Origin: Limimaricola sp041580155 | GTDB lineage: Bacteria > Pseudomonadota > Alphaproteobacteria > Rhodobacterales > Rhodobacteraceae | DNA length: 26,558 nucleotides | Reading direction: 5' to 3' | Assembly: GCA_041580155.1 (NCBI GenBank) | Contig: JBFGEI010000009.1 | Coordinates: 1 to 26,558 of the forward strand | Part shown: positions 8,601 through 16,129 of the stretch, piece by piece | Layout: each line of letters starts with the position of its first letter | Position numbering within the stretch: position 1 is the stretch's first letter | Translations under genes and position numbers: made by a program | Notes under the pieces: model-generated | What the model was told of the DNA's origin: nothing | The model's input: only the letters and a program-made list of their open reading frames with translations | Database searches by the model: none

Positions 8601-8702
8601 CTGTTCGTGCCGTCGCTGTTCAGCGTGATCAACGGCGCCAAGATGCGGGCGCGGCGGGCGCTGTTCACCGTGCTCGGCGCGAACCGGCCGCAGCCGGAAT
8701 GA
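5655..8702 (+). CDS. RND-family efflux pump permease (AcrB/MdtB-like)
   Basis: The 1015-residue inner-membrane pump is close to the usual RND length (about 1030-1050). TM1 lies near residues 12-31. Two large periplasmic loops flank the TM2-TM6 and TM8-TM12 blocks. The proton-relay residues are present: adjacent D399 and D400 in TM4 (G-I-L-V-D-D-A-I-V-E-I-E-N) and K904 in TM10 (G-I-V-T-K-N-A-I-M-L-V-E). It should therefore be proton-driven and export drugs, detergents or similar amphiphiles from the periplasm or outer leaflet. It is translationally coupled to the adaptor and controlled with it. No outer-membrane factor gene follows, so a TolC-type channel encoded elsewhere is presumably shared. 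The substrate cannot be assigned from sequence. Confidence 0.95.
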   Translation: MNMSTWAIRNPVPPLALFLVLCIVGMVSFFRLPVTQFPNIDIPIVTISVSQPGAAPSEITSQIVRPLEGAVSDITGVRHVSATASDGSAGLTIEFEISTNTDRALNDVKDAVASVRSDLPDGATEPTIQRLDVTGQAILTYAVSDPTKSIEELSYFVDEVVARDLQTGAGIGKVTRIGGAEREIRVDLDPDRLLALRLTAADVNSQLAQVNVDLGGGSGDLAGQEYSIRALGSADSIADLGATPIRIGSGGTVRLDQIASISDGSVDPSSFALLDGQPVVAFGVFRATGESDLAAAESAKEHLAELAEAYPSTSFSLVDDATIYTEGNYHSAMETLYEGAALAIIVVFLFLKNWRATVITAVALPLSIIPTFIVMEMLGFSLNTVSLLGITLVTGILVDDAIVEIENIVRHIQMGKPAYEASEEASSEIGMTVIAISFTIVAVFAPVSFMSGIAGQYFKQFGLTVAVAVLFSLLVARLITPMMAAYFLRGGLAPEAERDGPVMRVYMSILGWTLRNRTVTLIMGVGIFVGSIYSATLLPTEFVPPSDTGRTAVSVELPPGSTLAETRAATQWITAILQQIPEVENVFVDGSGSDTKANLVVNYGQKGDRERSSFEISDEIAALLAPVPDVRLFVLNENNARDLAISVLGDSEEAASAAARQLAQEMNRLPEIENASTSSALVRPEIQITPKPELAAEMGVTAAALANTIRIATLGDSGASVPKFNSGERQIPINVRLSEDVRNDLSQLAGQRVPSTTGSPVPLGAVAEVALSTGPSTIERYDRQYRTSVDADLEGDALLGPATAAMNALPLAQNMPEGTSVQAAGDAEVMGEVFTSFALAMGAGVLLVYVVLVLLFSSFITPITILLSLPLAIGGAIFALYLYGSGIGLSVVIGFLMLMGIVTKNAIMLVEFALEAMGRGVDIASAMRDAGHKRARPIVMTTIAMAAGMVPSALALGPGGEFRAPMAVAVIGGLLLSTLLSLLFVPSLFSVINGAKMRARRALFTVLGANRPQPE

Positions 8703-8707
8703 CCCGA

Positions 8708-8735
8708 CGCGCGGCCGCCCATGCGTGGCCGCGCG
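8708..8735. terminator. Bidirectional hairpin between convergent RND and lectin-like genes
   Basis: A perfect 9-bp inverted repeat (CGCGCGGCC at 8708-8716, complement at 8727-8735) has a 10-base loop. It fills the 34-base gap between the RND stop and the last codon of the convergent gene. There is no T tract. Confidence 0.6.
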
Positions 8736-8736
8736 A

Positions 8737-9357
8737 TCAGTCGGCGGCGAAGCAGTAGAACAGCCCGTCGCCGCCGGTGCCGCGCAGCGCCTCGAGGCCG
8801 CAGCCGCGCGACGGGTGCGACGCGTTCCACGACAGCGACGGCGGCGTGTCGTCCAGCCCCATCCGGTCGTGGTGCCCGACCATCGCCGCGCCGTCGCCGC
8901 TGCTGGTCCAATCCTCGCAGGTCTGCTCGGCCGCGGTGCCGTCCGGCAGCGATCCGGTCAGGATGTCGTGCCGGTTCGGCTCGTCGCCGCGGCCGTTGAC
9001 CATGGCGCCGGTCTCGTCCAGCGCGGTCTCTTTGGAAATGTTGTTGGCGTCGCCGTGCAGCGTCTCGAGATCGGCGGCGATCTCGGTGCCGGCGGCGTTG
9101 ACCCAGGGGCCGGTGCCGATCCGGTCGCGGGCGTTCTCGGTGCTGGTCGACAGGTAGGCGCGCCAGGTCCGGCCGCTGCTGCCCGCCGCTTCGGCAAGGC
9201 CGCTGCAATAGGCGTCGGCCCCTTCGAGCCCCCCGAGGTCGGCGCCGGCGCCCGGGTTCACGCTGGTCACGAAAAAGCTCATGTCGCTGTCCTGCGCCGT
9301 CGCGGCGGTTGCCCAGCCGACAAGCGCACAGGCCGAAAGGCCGATGATCGTCTTCAT
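8737..9357 (-). CDS. Secreted lectin-like protein (DUF1554-like)
   Basis: The product has 206 residues. A classical signal peptide (M-K-T-I-I-G-L-S..., A-T-A before Q22) directs export. The mature part begins with F-F-V-T-S, then L-G-G-L-x-G-A-D-A-Y-C and R-T-W-R-A-Y-L-S, a pattern I recognise from proteins annotated as lectin or DUF1554 and related to the endostatin/C-type-lectin-like fold. Four cysteines (51, 147, 186, 202) could form two disulfides. C-E-D-W-T-S and H-P-S-R-G-C-G lie where such folds pair cysteines. The ATG at 9357 has AAGGGG about 8 bases upstream. Ligand and role are unknown. It appears monocistronic between two hairpins. Confidence 0.72.
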   Translation of the reverse strand: MKTIIGLSACALVGWATAATAQDSDMSFFVTSVNPGAGADLGGLEGADAYCSGLAEAAGSSGRTWRAYLSTSTENARDRIGTGPWVNAAGTEIAADLETLHGDANNISKETALDETGAMVNGRGDEPNRHDILTGSLPDGTAAEQTCEDWTSSGDGAAMVGHHDRMGLDDTPPSLSWNASHPSRGCGLEALRGTGGDGLFYCFAAD

Positions 9358-9444
9358 GTCTCGCCCCTTTTCCCACGGGATGCATGCGGCGCAGCTTAGC
9401 ACGGCATGGCCCGGACCCGGGGCGATTTCGGGCCGCGCGGCGCC

Positions 9445-9464
9445 GCCTCGTGCTTCTACGAGGC
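9445..9464 (-). terminator. Possible terminator after the aminotransferase gene
   Basis: A perfect 7-bp stem (GCCTCGT and ACGAGGC) with a 6-base loop lies 33 bases beyond the stop of the minus-strand aminotransferase gene and upstream of the lectin-like gene. The flanking sequence is GC-rich and lacks a T tract. Confidence 0.4.
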
Positions 9465-9497
9465 ACGAAGGGGCCGCGCGACCCGCGATGGTTTCGG

Positions 9498-10886
9498 TCA
9501 GGCGTCGGCGATGCCGGTCTGCGCCACCCAGGCCGCGGTGCGGTCGAGTATCCGGCCCATCCGCTGCACGATCTCGTCGATGTCGGAGTCGGTGACGATC
9601 ATCGGCGGGCACAGCGCCAGCGTGTCGCCGACGTTGCGGCAGATCATCCCTTCCTCGTGGCCGATCTCGAATGCCGCCAGGCCGACCTTGCCGATTGGAT
9701 CGAACGGCCGCCTGGTCGCTTTGTCGGCGACCAGCTCCAGCCCGGCGATCAGCCCGGCGCCGCGCACCTCTCCGACCAGCGGATGATCGGCGAACGGCGC
9801 CAGCGCCTGCTGCAGCCGCGCCCCCATCCGCGCCGCATTGCCCATCAGGTCGCGGTCTTCGATGACCTGCAGGTTGGCCAGGCCGACCGCGGTCGCGACC
9901 GGGTGGCCCGACCCGGTGAAGCCATGGCCGAAGGTGCCGATCTTGTGGCTGTTGTCGGCGATCGCGTCGAAGATCGTTTCCGAGAACACGATCGCCGCCA
10001 GCGGCATGTAGGACGAGGTCAGCTGCTTCGACAGTACCATGATGTCGGGGGTGAAGCCGTAATGCACCGCGCCGAAGCTCGATCCGAGCCGGCCGAAACC
10101 GTTGATCACCTCGTCCGAGATCATCAGGATGTCGTACTTGCGGCACAGCGCCTCGATCCCCGGCCAGTAGCCCTCGGGCGGCGGCATCACCCCGCCGGCG
10201 GCCATCAGCGGTTCGCCAATGAAGCCGGCGATGGTGTCGGGGCCTTCGGCCAGGATGCGCTGCTCGGCCTCGTCGAGCAGCCTTGCGGTGAACTCGGACT
10301 CGGATTCGCCGGGCAGTCCGAAGCGGTAGTGATGCGGGCAGGTCAGATGGCTGACCGGGATCGCCGGCAGGTCGAAGTCGCGGTGATTGCCGGGCAGGCC
10401 GGTCAGCGATCCCGAGGCCACGGTGATGCCGTGATAGCCCTTGTTCCGAGCCAGGAACTTCTTCTTTTCAGGACGTCCCAGCGCGTTGTTCATGTACCAG
10501 ATCATCTTGACCACGGTATCGTTCGCCTCTGAGCCCGAGTTGGTGAAGAACACCCGGGTCAGGTTGTCCGGCGTCATCTCGACCAGCTTTTCGGCCAGCC
10601 GGATCGATGGTTCATGCGCCTTGTGGGCGAAGCTGTGGTAATAGGGCAGCGCCTGCATCTGCTTGTGCGCCGCCTCGACCAGCCGCGGTTCGCTGAAGCC
10701 GACCGCGACCGACCAGAGCCCGGCCATGGCCTCGATGTACTGCTTGCCGGACTCGTCGTAGACATGGATGCCCTCGCCGCGCGCGATCACCAGCGGACCC
10801 TTCTCCAGATGCCGACGCGCATCGGTGAAGGGATGCAGCGAGGTCGCCATGTCGGCTTGGGCGAGCGAGTTCGACAGAATGTTCAT
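9498..10886 (-). CDS. Class III PLP-dependent aminotransferase (omega-amine/putrescine type)
   Basis: The 462-residue fold-type I aminotransferase should transfer an amino group from an omega-amine to an oxo-acid such as pyruvate. Visible motifs are N-S-G-S-E-A-N-D (residues 116-123, phosphate binding), the D258 region S-D-E-V-I-N-G-F-G-R (contact to the PLP ring nitrogen), and K287 in L-S-K-Q-L-T-S-S-Y, the Schiff-base lysine. The sequence style resembles putrescine- or GABA-pyruvate aminotransferases. The ATG at 10886 has GGAG about 8 bases upstream and lies 16 bases after the upstream deacetylase gene. A longer in-frame start would overlap that gene. The pairing with an acetylpolyamine amidohydrolase-like gene supports a role in polyamine breakdown, but the exact substrate is not fixed by sequence. 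Confidence 0.88.
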   Translation of the reverse strand: MNILSNSLAQADMATSLHPFTDARRHLEKGPLVIARGEGIHVYDESGKQYIEAMAGLWSVAVGFSEPRLVEAAHKQMQALPYYHSFAHKAHEPSIRLAEKLVEMTPDNLTRVFFTNSGSEANDTVVKMIWYMNNALGRPEKKKFLARNKGYHGITVASGSLTGLPGNHRDFDLPAIPVSHLTCPHHYRFGLPGESESEFTARLLDEAEQRILAEGPDTIAGFIGEPLMAAGGVMPPPEGYWPGIEALCRKYDILMISDEVINGFGRLGSSFGAVHYGFTPDIMVLSKQLTSSYMPLAAIVFSETIFDAIADNSHKIGTFGHGFTGSGHPVATAVGLANLQVIEDRDLMGNAARMGARLQQALAPFADHPLVGEVRGAGLIAGLELVADKATRRPFDPIGKVGLAAFEIGHEEGMICRNVGDTLALCPPMIVTDSDIDEIVQRMGRILDRTAAWVAQTGIADA

Positions 10887-10902
10887 CACCGGGCTCCGAG
10901 GT

Positions 10903-11946
10903 TCAATGGATCGCGCCGTCGGCACCGCGGCCGAGGCTGCCGCCGAGAAAGGCGGCGAGGTTGTCCGTCAGGTCGGCCGAAAGATAGCCGCCCTCCTGGA
11001 TCAGCACTGTCGGCAAGCCGGCCGCGGCAATCAAGCCACCGGCGTCGCGGAATCCTTCGGTGCTGACCGCCAGCCCGCGCAGCGGGTCGTTCTCATGCGC
11101 ATCGAGCCCGAGCGACACCACCAGCGCCCCCGGGGCAAACTCGGCAATCCGGTCGAGACCGCGGCGTATCGCGTCGATCCAGACCGCGTCGCCGCTGTCG
11201 CGCGCCAGCGGGATGTTGAGGTTGAAGCCGTCGCCCGGGCCGCGGCCGGTCTCATGCGCGTAGCCAAGGTAGAACGGGTAATAGTTCGATGTCTCGGCGT
11301 GGATCGAGACGGTCAGCACGTCGGCGCGGTCGTAGAAGATGCCCTGGGTGCCGTTGCCGTGGTGCACGTCGATATCGAGGATCGCGACCCGGTCGTGGTG
11401 CCGGCGCAGCCGTGCCGCGGCGATCGCGGCGTTGTTCATCAGGCAATGCCCCGCGGCGCTGTCGGCATCGCTGTGATGCCCCGGAGGCCGGCACAGCGCG
11501 TAGGCCAGCGGCGTCCCGGCGGCGATCGCCTCGGCGGCGGCCACGGCGCAGTCGGCGGCGCGGCGGGTCGCGACCCAGCTATGCGGCCCCATCGGGCAGG
11601 AGGTGTCGGCCATGTGCCAGCCGGCCCGGCCGACGATCGACGCCGGGTAGGTCGCAAGATCCTTCAGCGGGTGGGTGTTGGCGACCACCTCGGGCCCGGC
11701 GCCGGGCAGGGCCTGCCATTCATCCCATGCGGTTTCGAGAAAGCGCACGAATTCAGGGGTGTGCACCGTGATAAGGTCGGCGTCGTCGCACCGGGGCGGC
11801 GCCTCGGGAGCCAGGCCGAGCCGGTCCAGCGCCGCCAGCATCCGGGTGCCGCGCTCGGCACGTTCGGCGTTCTGCTGCACCCGGCCGTGGGTCAGCCGGA
11901 ACTCCGGGTCATGGGCCGCGGTCTCGGGGGCGTAGAAGCATTTCAT
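10903..11946 (-). CDS. Histone-deacetylase-family protein, acetylpolyamine amidohydrolase-like
   Basis: The 347-residue zinc hydrolase should remove acetyl groups from acetylated amines. Catalytic features are H157-H158 in R-P-P-G-H-H, zinc ligands D193 and H195 in D-I-D-V-H-H-G-N-G-T, D282 in G-L-D-A-H-E-N-D-P, and Y321 in Q-E-G-G-Y. These numbers are within one or two residues of those I recall for Mycoplana acetylpolyamine amidohydrolase, and the length is similar. The start is ATG at 11946, with a GTG one codon earlier as an alternative. The Shine-Dalgarno sequence is weak (AAGGA, about 14 bases away). It is followed 16 bases later by a class III aminotransferase, so the two probably convert acetylpolyamines to free amines and then to aldehydes. 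Confidence 0.88.
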   Translation of the reverse strand: MKCFYAPETAAHDPEFRLTHGRVQQNAERAERGTRMLAALDRLGLAPEAPPRCDDADLITVHTPEFVRFLETAWDEWQALPGAGPEVVANTHPLKDLATYPASIVGRAGWHMADTSCPMGPHSWVATRRAADCAVAAAEAIAAGTPLAYALCRPPGHHSDADSAAGHCLMNNAAIAAARLRRHHDRVAILDIDVHHGNGTQGIFYDRADVLTVSIHAETSNYYPFYLGYAHETGRGPGDGFNLNIPLARDSGDAVWIDAIRRGLDRIAEFAPGALVVSLGLDAHENDPLRGLAVSTEGFRDAGGLIAAAGLPTVLIQEGGYLSADLTDNLAAFLGGSLGRGADGAIH

Positions 11947-12156
11947 CACGGGTCCGGGTCCTTCGGCTTGCGGTGGCCGACGCGGCCCCCTTGGCGGCCG
12001 CGATCGCCGCGAGGCTAGGATCGGTTCGGGGGATTGTCGACGGCCAAGTTGCGGAGCGCTGGCCCGCGGCCGCCGGCATTGCTTGCCGACCCGGCCGAGG
12101 CTGTATTACCCACGGCGGCAGCCCCGGCTGTCGCCGACCCCGCAGGAGTGCCGCGC

Positions 12157-12189
12157 ATGACCCCCAGCCCTGATCGCCGCCGCCGATGA
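12157..12189 (+). CDS. 10-codon mini-ORF ahead of the MFS gene
   Basis: ATG at 12157 has a strong Shine-Dalgarno sequence (AGGAG at 12144-12148, 8 bases away) and encodes M-T-P-S-P-D-R-R-R-R before a TGA that overlaps the ATG of the MFS gene (ATGA at 12186-12189). The MFS start itself has no Shine-Dalgarno sequence. The mini-ORF may therefore exist to load ribosomes onto the transporter by coupling. The four consecutive Arg codons could make it sensitive to charged tRNA-Arg, which is speculation. Confidence 0.4.
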   Translation: MTPSPDRRRR

Positions 12190-13415
12190 CCGCTGCCACA
12201 CCCGGAGCCGCGGCGCTGCGCTGGCGCGCGCTTTCGCTGATCTGCCTTGGCGTGGTCGGCGCGATGACCAGCTGGTTCTCGGCCACCGCGATCCTGCCCG
12301 AGCTGGTGCGCGACTGGGGCCTCGGCGCCTCGGCCGCCGCCTGGCTGACCAACGCGGTGCAGTTGGGCTTCGTCGCGGGCGCGGTCGCGGCCAGCCTTGT
12401 CAACCTGCCCGACATCGTGCCGTTGCCGCGGCTGATGGCCGGGGCGGCGGTGTTGGCGGCCTTGGCCAACGCGGTCCTGCTGCTCGAGCCGGGCGCCGGC
12501 GCGGCGATCGCGGCGCGCTTCGTCACCGGCGTGGCGCTCGCCGGGGTCTACCCGCCGGCGATCAAGCTGATGGCGACCTGGTTCGTCTCGGGGCGCGGGC
12601 TGGCGCTCGGGTTCCTGATCGGCGCGCTGACCCTCGGGTCGTCGATGCCGCACCTGATCCGGGCGCTGGCCGCCGGCTTCGACTGGCGCGTCGTGGTCAC
12701 CGGCACCAGCATCGCGACGCTGGGGTCGGCGCTGGTGTTCGGGCTGACGCTGGCCGAGGGCCCGCACGGCTTCGGCCGCGCCACCTTCGATCCGCGGCAG
12801 AGCCTGAGGGTGATGTCGGACAAGGCGCTGATGCTGGTGAACCTGGGCTACTTCGGCCACATGTGGGAGCTGTATGCGATGTGGGCGTGGTTTCTCGCCT
12901 TCGCCAGCGCCGCCGAGGCCGGCATCGCGCCGTTCCCGTTCGGCGGCGCCTCGATGCTGACCTTCGTGGTGGTCGCCTCGGGGGTGGTCGGCTGCATCCT
13001 GGGCGGCGTGCTGTCCGACCGGATCGGCCGTTGCGCCACCACTGCGCTGATGATGGCGCTGTCGGGCGCCGCGGCGCTGGCGATCGGCTTTGCCTTCGAC
13101 GGGCCGGGCTGGGTGTTGGCGGCGGTGGCGATCCTCTGGGGCATCACCGTGGTCGGCGACAGCGCGCAGTTCTCGGCGGCGGCGACCGAGCTGGCCGACA
13201 GCCGCTTCGTCGGCACCGCGGTGACGCTGCAGCTTGGCATCGGCTTTGCGCTGACCGTGCTGGCGATCTGGGCGCTGCCGCATGTCGCGGAGTGGATCGG
13301 CGGCTGGCGCTGGACCTTCCTGGTGCTGGTGCCGGGGCCGATGATCGGCGTGGCCGCGATGCTAGCGCTGCGACGCCGGCCGGAAGCGGTCAGAATGGCG
13401 AACGGCGCGCGCTGA
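12186..13415 (+). CDS. MFS transporter
   Basis: The 409-residue polytopic protein has about 12 hydrophobic segments and the major facilitator layout. The first six helices cover about residues 12-190. A hydrophilic central loop (about 195-215) is followed by the second six. G-G-V-L-S-D-R-I-G-R (near residue 280) matches the conserved loop-8/9 version of the MFS motif A. The family resemblance is to nitrate/cyanate-like and organic-anion members, but the substrate cannot be named. The ATG at 12186 lacks a Shine-Dalgarno sequence and overlaps the stop of a 10-codon ORF that has one. It is divergent from the deacetylase/aminotransferase pair and converges with the response regulator gene. Confidence 0.87.
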   Translation: MTAATPGAAALRWRALSLICLGVVGAMTSWFSATAILPELVRDWGLGASAAAWLTNAVQLGFVAGAVAASLVNLPDIVPLPRLMAGAAVLAALANAVLLLEPGAGAAIAARFVTGVALAGVYPPAIKLMATWFVSGRGLALGFLIGALTLGSSMPHLIRALAAGFDWRVVVTGTSIATLGSALVFGLTLAEGPHGFGRATFDPRQSLRVMSDKALMLVNLGYFGHMWELYAMWAWFLAFASAAEAGIAPFPFGGASMLTFVVVASGVVGCILGGVLSDRIGRCATTALMMALSGAAALAIGFAFDGPGWVLAAVAILWGITVVGDSAQFSAAATELADSRFVGTAVTLQLGIGFALTVLAIWALPHVAEWIGGWRWTFLVLVPGPMIGVAAMLALRRRPEAVRMANGAR

Positions 13416-13420
13416 TTTCG

Positions 13421-13452
13421 ACAGTTACATAATTACAGTTATCGGAAGTAAT
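13421..13452. repeat. AT-rich spacer with ACAGTTA repeat between convergent genes
   Basis: The short gap between the MFS and response-regulator stops is strikingly AT-rich for this window. It holds two ACAGTTA copies (13421-13427 and 13435-13441) and a weak ATTAC-N11-GTAAT dyad (13432-13452). No strong hairpin is present, unlike the other convergent junctions. It may be a termination zone. Confidence 0.3.
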
Positions 13453-13464
13453 CCGCGATCCGTC

Positions 13465-14184
13465 TCAATGCCAGTCGACCTGCGCCGCGAAGACGTAGCC
13501 CGCGCCGTAGACCGTGCGGATCAGCTTGGGGCTGCGCGGGTCCTCGCCCAATTTCTTGCGCAGCCGCGACACCCGAACGTCGACGCTGCGGTCGAACTGG
13601 CCGCCGGCGTCGTCGAACATCTGTTCGACCAGCCAGTCGCGGCTGACCACCCGGCCGCGGGTGCGCAGGAACAGCGCCAGCAGGTCGGCATCGGCGCGCG
13701 ACAGCGTAATCGCGGCGCCTTCGGGGTCGGTCAGCTCGAGCCGGGTGGCGTCGAAGCCCCAACCGGCGAACCGGGCGCGGCGCGGCGCTTCGGTCTCTGG
13801 CGTCAGGCTTGGCGCCGCGCGCGCCATGCGGCGCAGCACGCTCCGGATCCGCGCCACCAGCTCGACCGGGTCGGCCGGCTTGGCAAGATAGTCGTCGGCG
13901 CCCTGCGACAGCCCTTCGATCCGGTCGCCAAGACTGCTGCGGCCGCTGACCACCACGGTGGGCACGCCGCGCGCCGCGAGGCCATCGCGCAGAAACTCGA
14001 GCCCGTCGCCGTCCGGCAGGCCGAGGTCGAGCACGCAGAGATCGGGCGCCGCGACTTCCAGCGCCGCGCGCACCGCCCGGATCGACCGGAACGGCCGCGC
14101 GATCATCCCGGCGCGCTCGATCTCGCGCTGGAACAGCGCCGCGAGATCGCGGTCGTCCTCGAGGATGAAGATGGTCTCGCTCAT
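13465..14184 (-). CDS. OmpR-family response regulator
   Basis: The product has 239 residues. The receiver domain (about 3-118) has the acidic pocket E9-D10-D11, the phosphoacceptor D53 in V-L-D-L-G-L-P-D-G-D-G, a conserved Ser in the V-V-V-S-G position, and K in Y-L-A-K-P-A-D-P. The C-terminal winged helix (about 140-235) carries F-D-R-S-V-D-V-R-V-S-R-L-R-K-K-L and the I-R-T-V-Y-G-A-G-Y-V-F wing of OmpR/PhoB proteins. It should bind tandem direct repeats when phosphorylated. The start overlaps the kinase stop by 4 bases, so the pair is co-translated. It probably controls the divergent ABC transporter/ligase operon, which is inference from position. Confidence 0.92.
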   Translation of the reverse strand: MSETIFILEDDRDLAALFQREIERAGMIARPFRSIRAVRAALEVAAPDLCVLDLGLPDGDGLEFLRDGLAARGVPTVVVSGRSSLGDRIEGLSQGADDYLAKPADPVELVARIRSVLRRMARAAPSLTPETEAPRRARFAGWGFDATRLELTDPEGAAITLSRADADLLALFLRTRGRVVSRDWLVEQMFDDAGGQFDRSVDVRVSRLRKKLGEDPRSPKLIRTVYGAGYVFAAQVDWH

Positions 14185-16061
14185 GCCGGCTCTCCGGTCC
14201 GGATCGCCTCGGCGATGGTTTCGGCGTCGACCGGCTTGCGCAGCAGCCGCACGCTGTCGCGCAGCCGGGCCTCGATCCGGTTGCGGCCGTAACCGGTGAT
14301 CAACACCACCGGCAGCCCCGCATCGCGACTGCGGACACGGCGGGCCAGCTCGATCCCGTCGATCCCCGGCATCGAGATATCCGACACCAGCGCGCCGATC
14401 CCCGGAACCGCTTCGATCAGGCTTAGCGCCTCGGCCCCGTCGCCGGCCTCGAGCACCTGCGCGCCGATCGCCACGAGATTGCGGCTGAGCGTGGCGCGCA
14501 CGTCGGCATCGTCGTCGACCAGCAGCACCAGCCGACCGTCGAGCCGTGACGGCGCCGGTGCCGCCATCGGCGGGATCGGCCGCGCCGCGGCGCCGTCCGG
14601 CGCGCGCGGCAGGGTCAGCACGAAGCGGGTGCCGCGGCCCGGCGCGCTGTCGACCTCGATACGGCCGCCGGAATCCGCCACGAAGTTCTGCACCATGGTC
14701 AGGCCAAGCCCGGTCCCGCCGCGCCCGGCCTTGGTCGAATAGAACGGCTCGAAGATCCGCGACCTGGTGTCGGGGTCCATGCCGCTGCCGTCGTCCTCGA
14801 CCCGGATCTCGATGTCGCCGCTGGCGGTGGCGGCGCTGGTCAGCCGGATCGTGCCCTGCCCGGCGCAGGCATCGGCGGCGTTGATCACAAGGTTGATCAG
14901 GCTGGTCTCGAGCAGCGCCGGATCGGCATGGGCGGCTTCGGTATCGCCGGGCTCCACCACCAGCGCAATGCCGTCGCCGAGGCTCGGCCGGACCAGCTCG
15001 GCGGCGCCGTGCAGCGTTTCGGCGACCGGAACCGCGACCGGCGATAGCGGCTGGCGCCGGGCCACCGCCAGCAGCCGCCGCATCAGCTCGGCGCCGCGGC
15101 GGCCGGCGCGGATCGCCGGGTCGAGCATCTCGGCGGCCAGCGCCTCGTCGCCGATCCGGTCGCGCATCGGCGCGAGATTGCCGAGGATGATGGTCAGCAG
15201 GTTGTTGAAATCATGCGCGATCCCCGATGACAGCTGGCCCAGCATCTCCATCTTCTGCGCCTGCATCAGCGCCGCCGCCGCCGCCTTTTCGCGGGTCACG
15301 TTGACGGTCAGAAGGTAGAAGCCCAGCACCGTGCCGTCATGCGCCCGGTCCGGCCGCAGCAGGGTGCGGGTCTCGAGCCTGCGCCCGTCAGGAAAGGTGA
15401 TCGGGATGTCGAAGGCCAGCGCCTCGCCTTGCGCGCCGCGGTCGAAATAGGTGCCGACGCGCGACATGGTGTCGGGCGTCAGCACCTCGGCGTCGCGGCG
15501 CCCGACAACCTGCGCCGGGTCAAGCCCGTAGGCCTGCGCGAAGCGCCGGTTGGCAAAGCGGAACACCGCGTCGCGGTCGAGATAGGCGATGCCCGCCGGC
15601 ACCTCGTTGGCGATCACCCGCACCCGTTCGTCCGAGCGCCGCAGCTGTTCGGTGCGGCGCAGGATCCGGCGTTCCAGTTCGAGCTCGCGGCGGCGCTGCA
15701 CGGTGATGTCGGTGTAGAGCGTGGCGAAGCCGCCGCCGGGCAGCGGCCAGCCCGAGACCTGCAGCACCACGCCGTCGGGCCGGACCCGTTCGAGGCTGTG
15801 CGCCTCGAACCGGCGCGCCGCGGCGACCCGCTCGGCCACCAGCACATCGAGATCGCCGGCGCCGTATTCGCCGCGCTCGGCGTTCCAGCGCACCAGGTCC
15901 TCGAACCGGGCGCCGGGACGGCCGAACCGCTCTGGCATCTGCATCAGCTCGAGAAACCGGTCGTTGGCGAAGATCAGCGCCAGGTCGCTGTCGAACAGGG
16001 TGATCGCCTGGTCGATCCGGTTCAGCCCGGTCATCAGCGTCCCGAGAATGTCGGCCTGCAC
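14181..16061 (-). CDS. PAS-containing hybrid sensor histidine kinase
   Basis: The 626-residue kinase has no transmembrane segments, so it is cytoplasmic. Domain order: a PAS-like region (about 8-125), a short coiled coil (about 125-150), a second PAS domain (about 150-260), a HisKA domain with phosphoacceptor H283 (G-I-A-H-D-F-N-N-L-L), then the ATPase domain with N394 in the N box, D-D-G-S-G-M at 423-428 and G-R-G-G-T-G-L-G-L near 446-454. A C-terminal receiver domain (about 508-620) contains D561. The start is GTG at 16061, with GGGGAG 6 bases upstream. An ATG four bases earlier is out of frame. A cytoplasmic ligand, perhaps the imported acid or its CoA ester, is a reasonable signal but is not shown by sequence. 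Confidence 0.92.
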   Translation of the reverse strand: MQADILGTLMTGLNRIDQAITLFDSDLALIFANDRFLELMQMPERFGRPGARFEDLVRWNAERGEYGAGDLDVLVAERVAAARRFEAHSLERVRPDGVVLQVSGWPLPGGGFATLYTDITVQRRRELELERRILRRTEQLRRSDERVRVIANEVPAGIAYLDRDAVFRFANRRFAQAYGLDPAQVVGRRDAEVLTPDTMSRVGTYFDRGAQGEALAFDIPITFPDGRRLETRTLLRPDRAHDGTVLGFYLLTVNVTREKAAAAALMQAQKMEMLGQLSSGIAHDFNNLLTIILGNLAPMRDRIGDEALAAEMLDPAIRAGRRGAELMRRLLAVARRQPLSPVAVPVAETLHGAAELVRPSLGDGIALVVEPGDTEAAHADPALLETSLINLVINAADACAGQGTIRLTSAATASGDIEIRVEDDGSGMDPDTRSRIFEPFYSTKAGRGGTGLGLTMVQNFVADSGGRIEVDSAPGRGTRFVLTLPRAPDGAAARPIPPMAAPAPSRLDGRLVLLVDDDADVRATLSRNLVAIGAQVLEAGDGAEALSLIEAVPGIGALVSDISMPGIDGIELARRVRSRDAGLPVVLITGYGRNRIEARLRDSVRLLRKPVDAETIAEAIRTGEPA

Positions 16062-16129
16062 GCATCGCTCCCCTCGTTTCCCCGGTCCTCCCCGACCGGT
16101 TGCCGGGCGCAGACTGGCCGCTCGTCACA

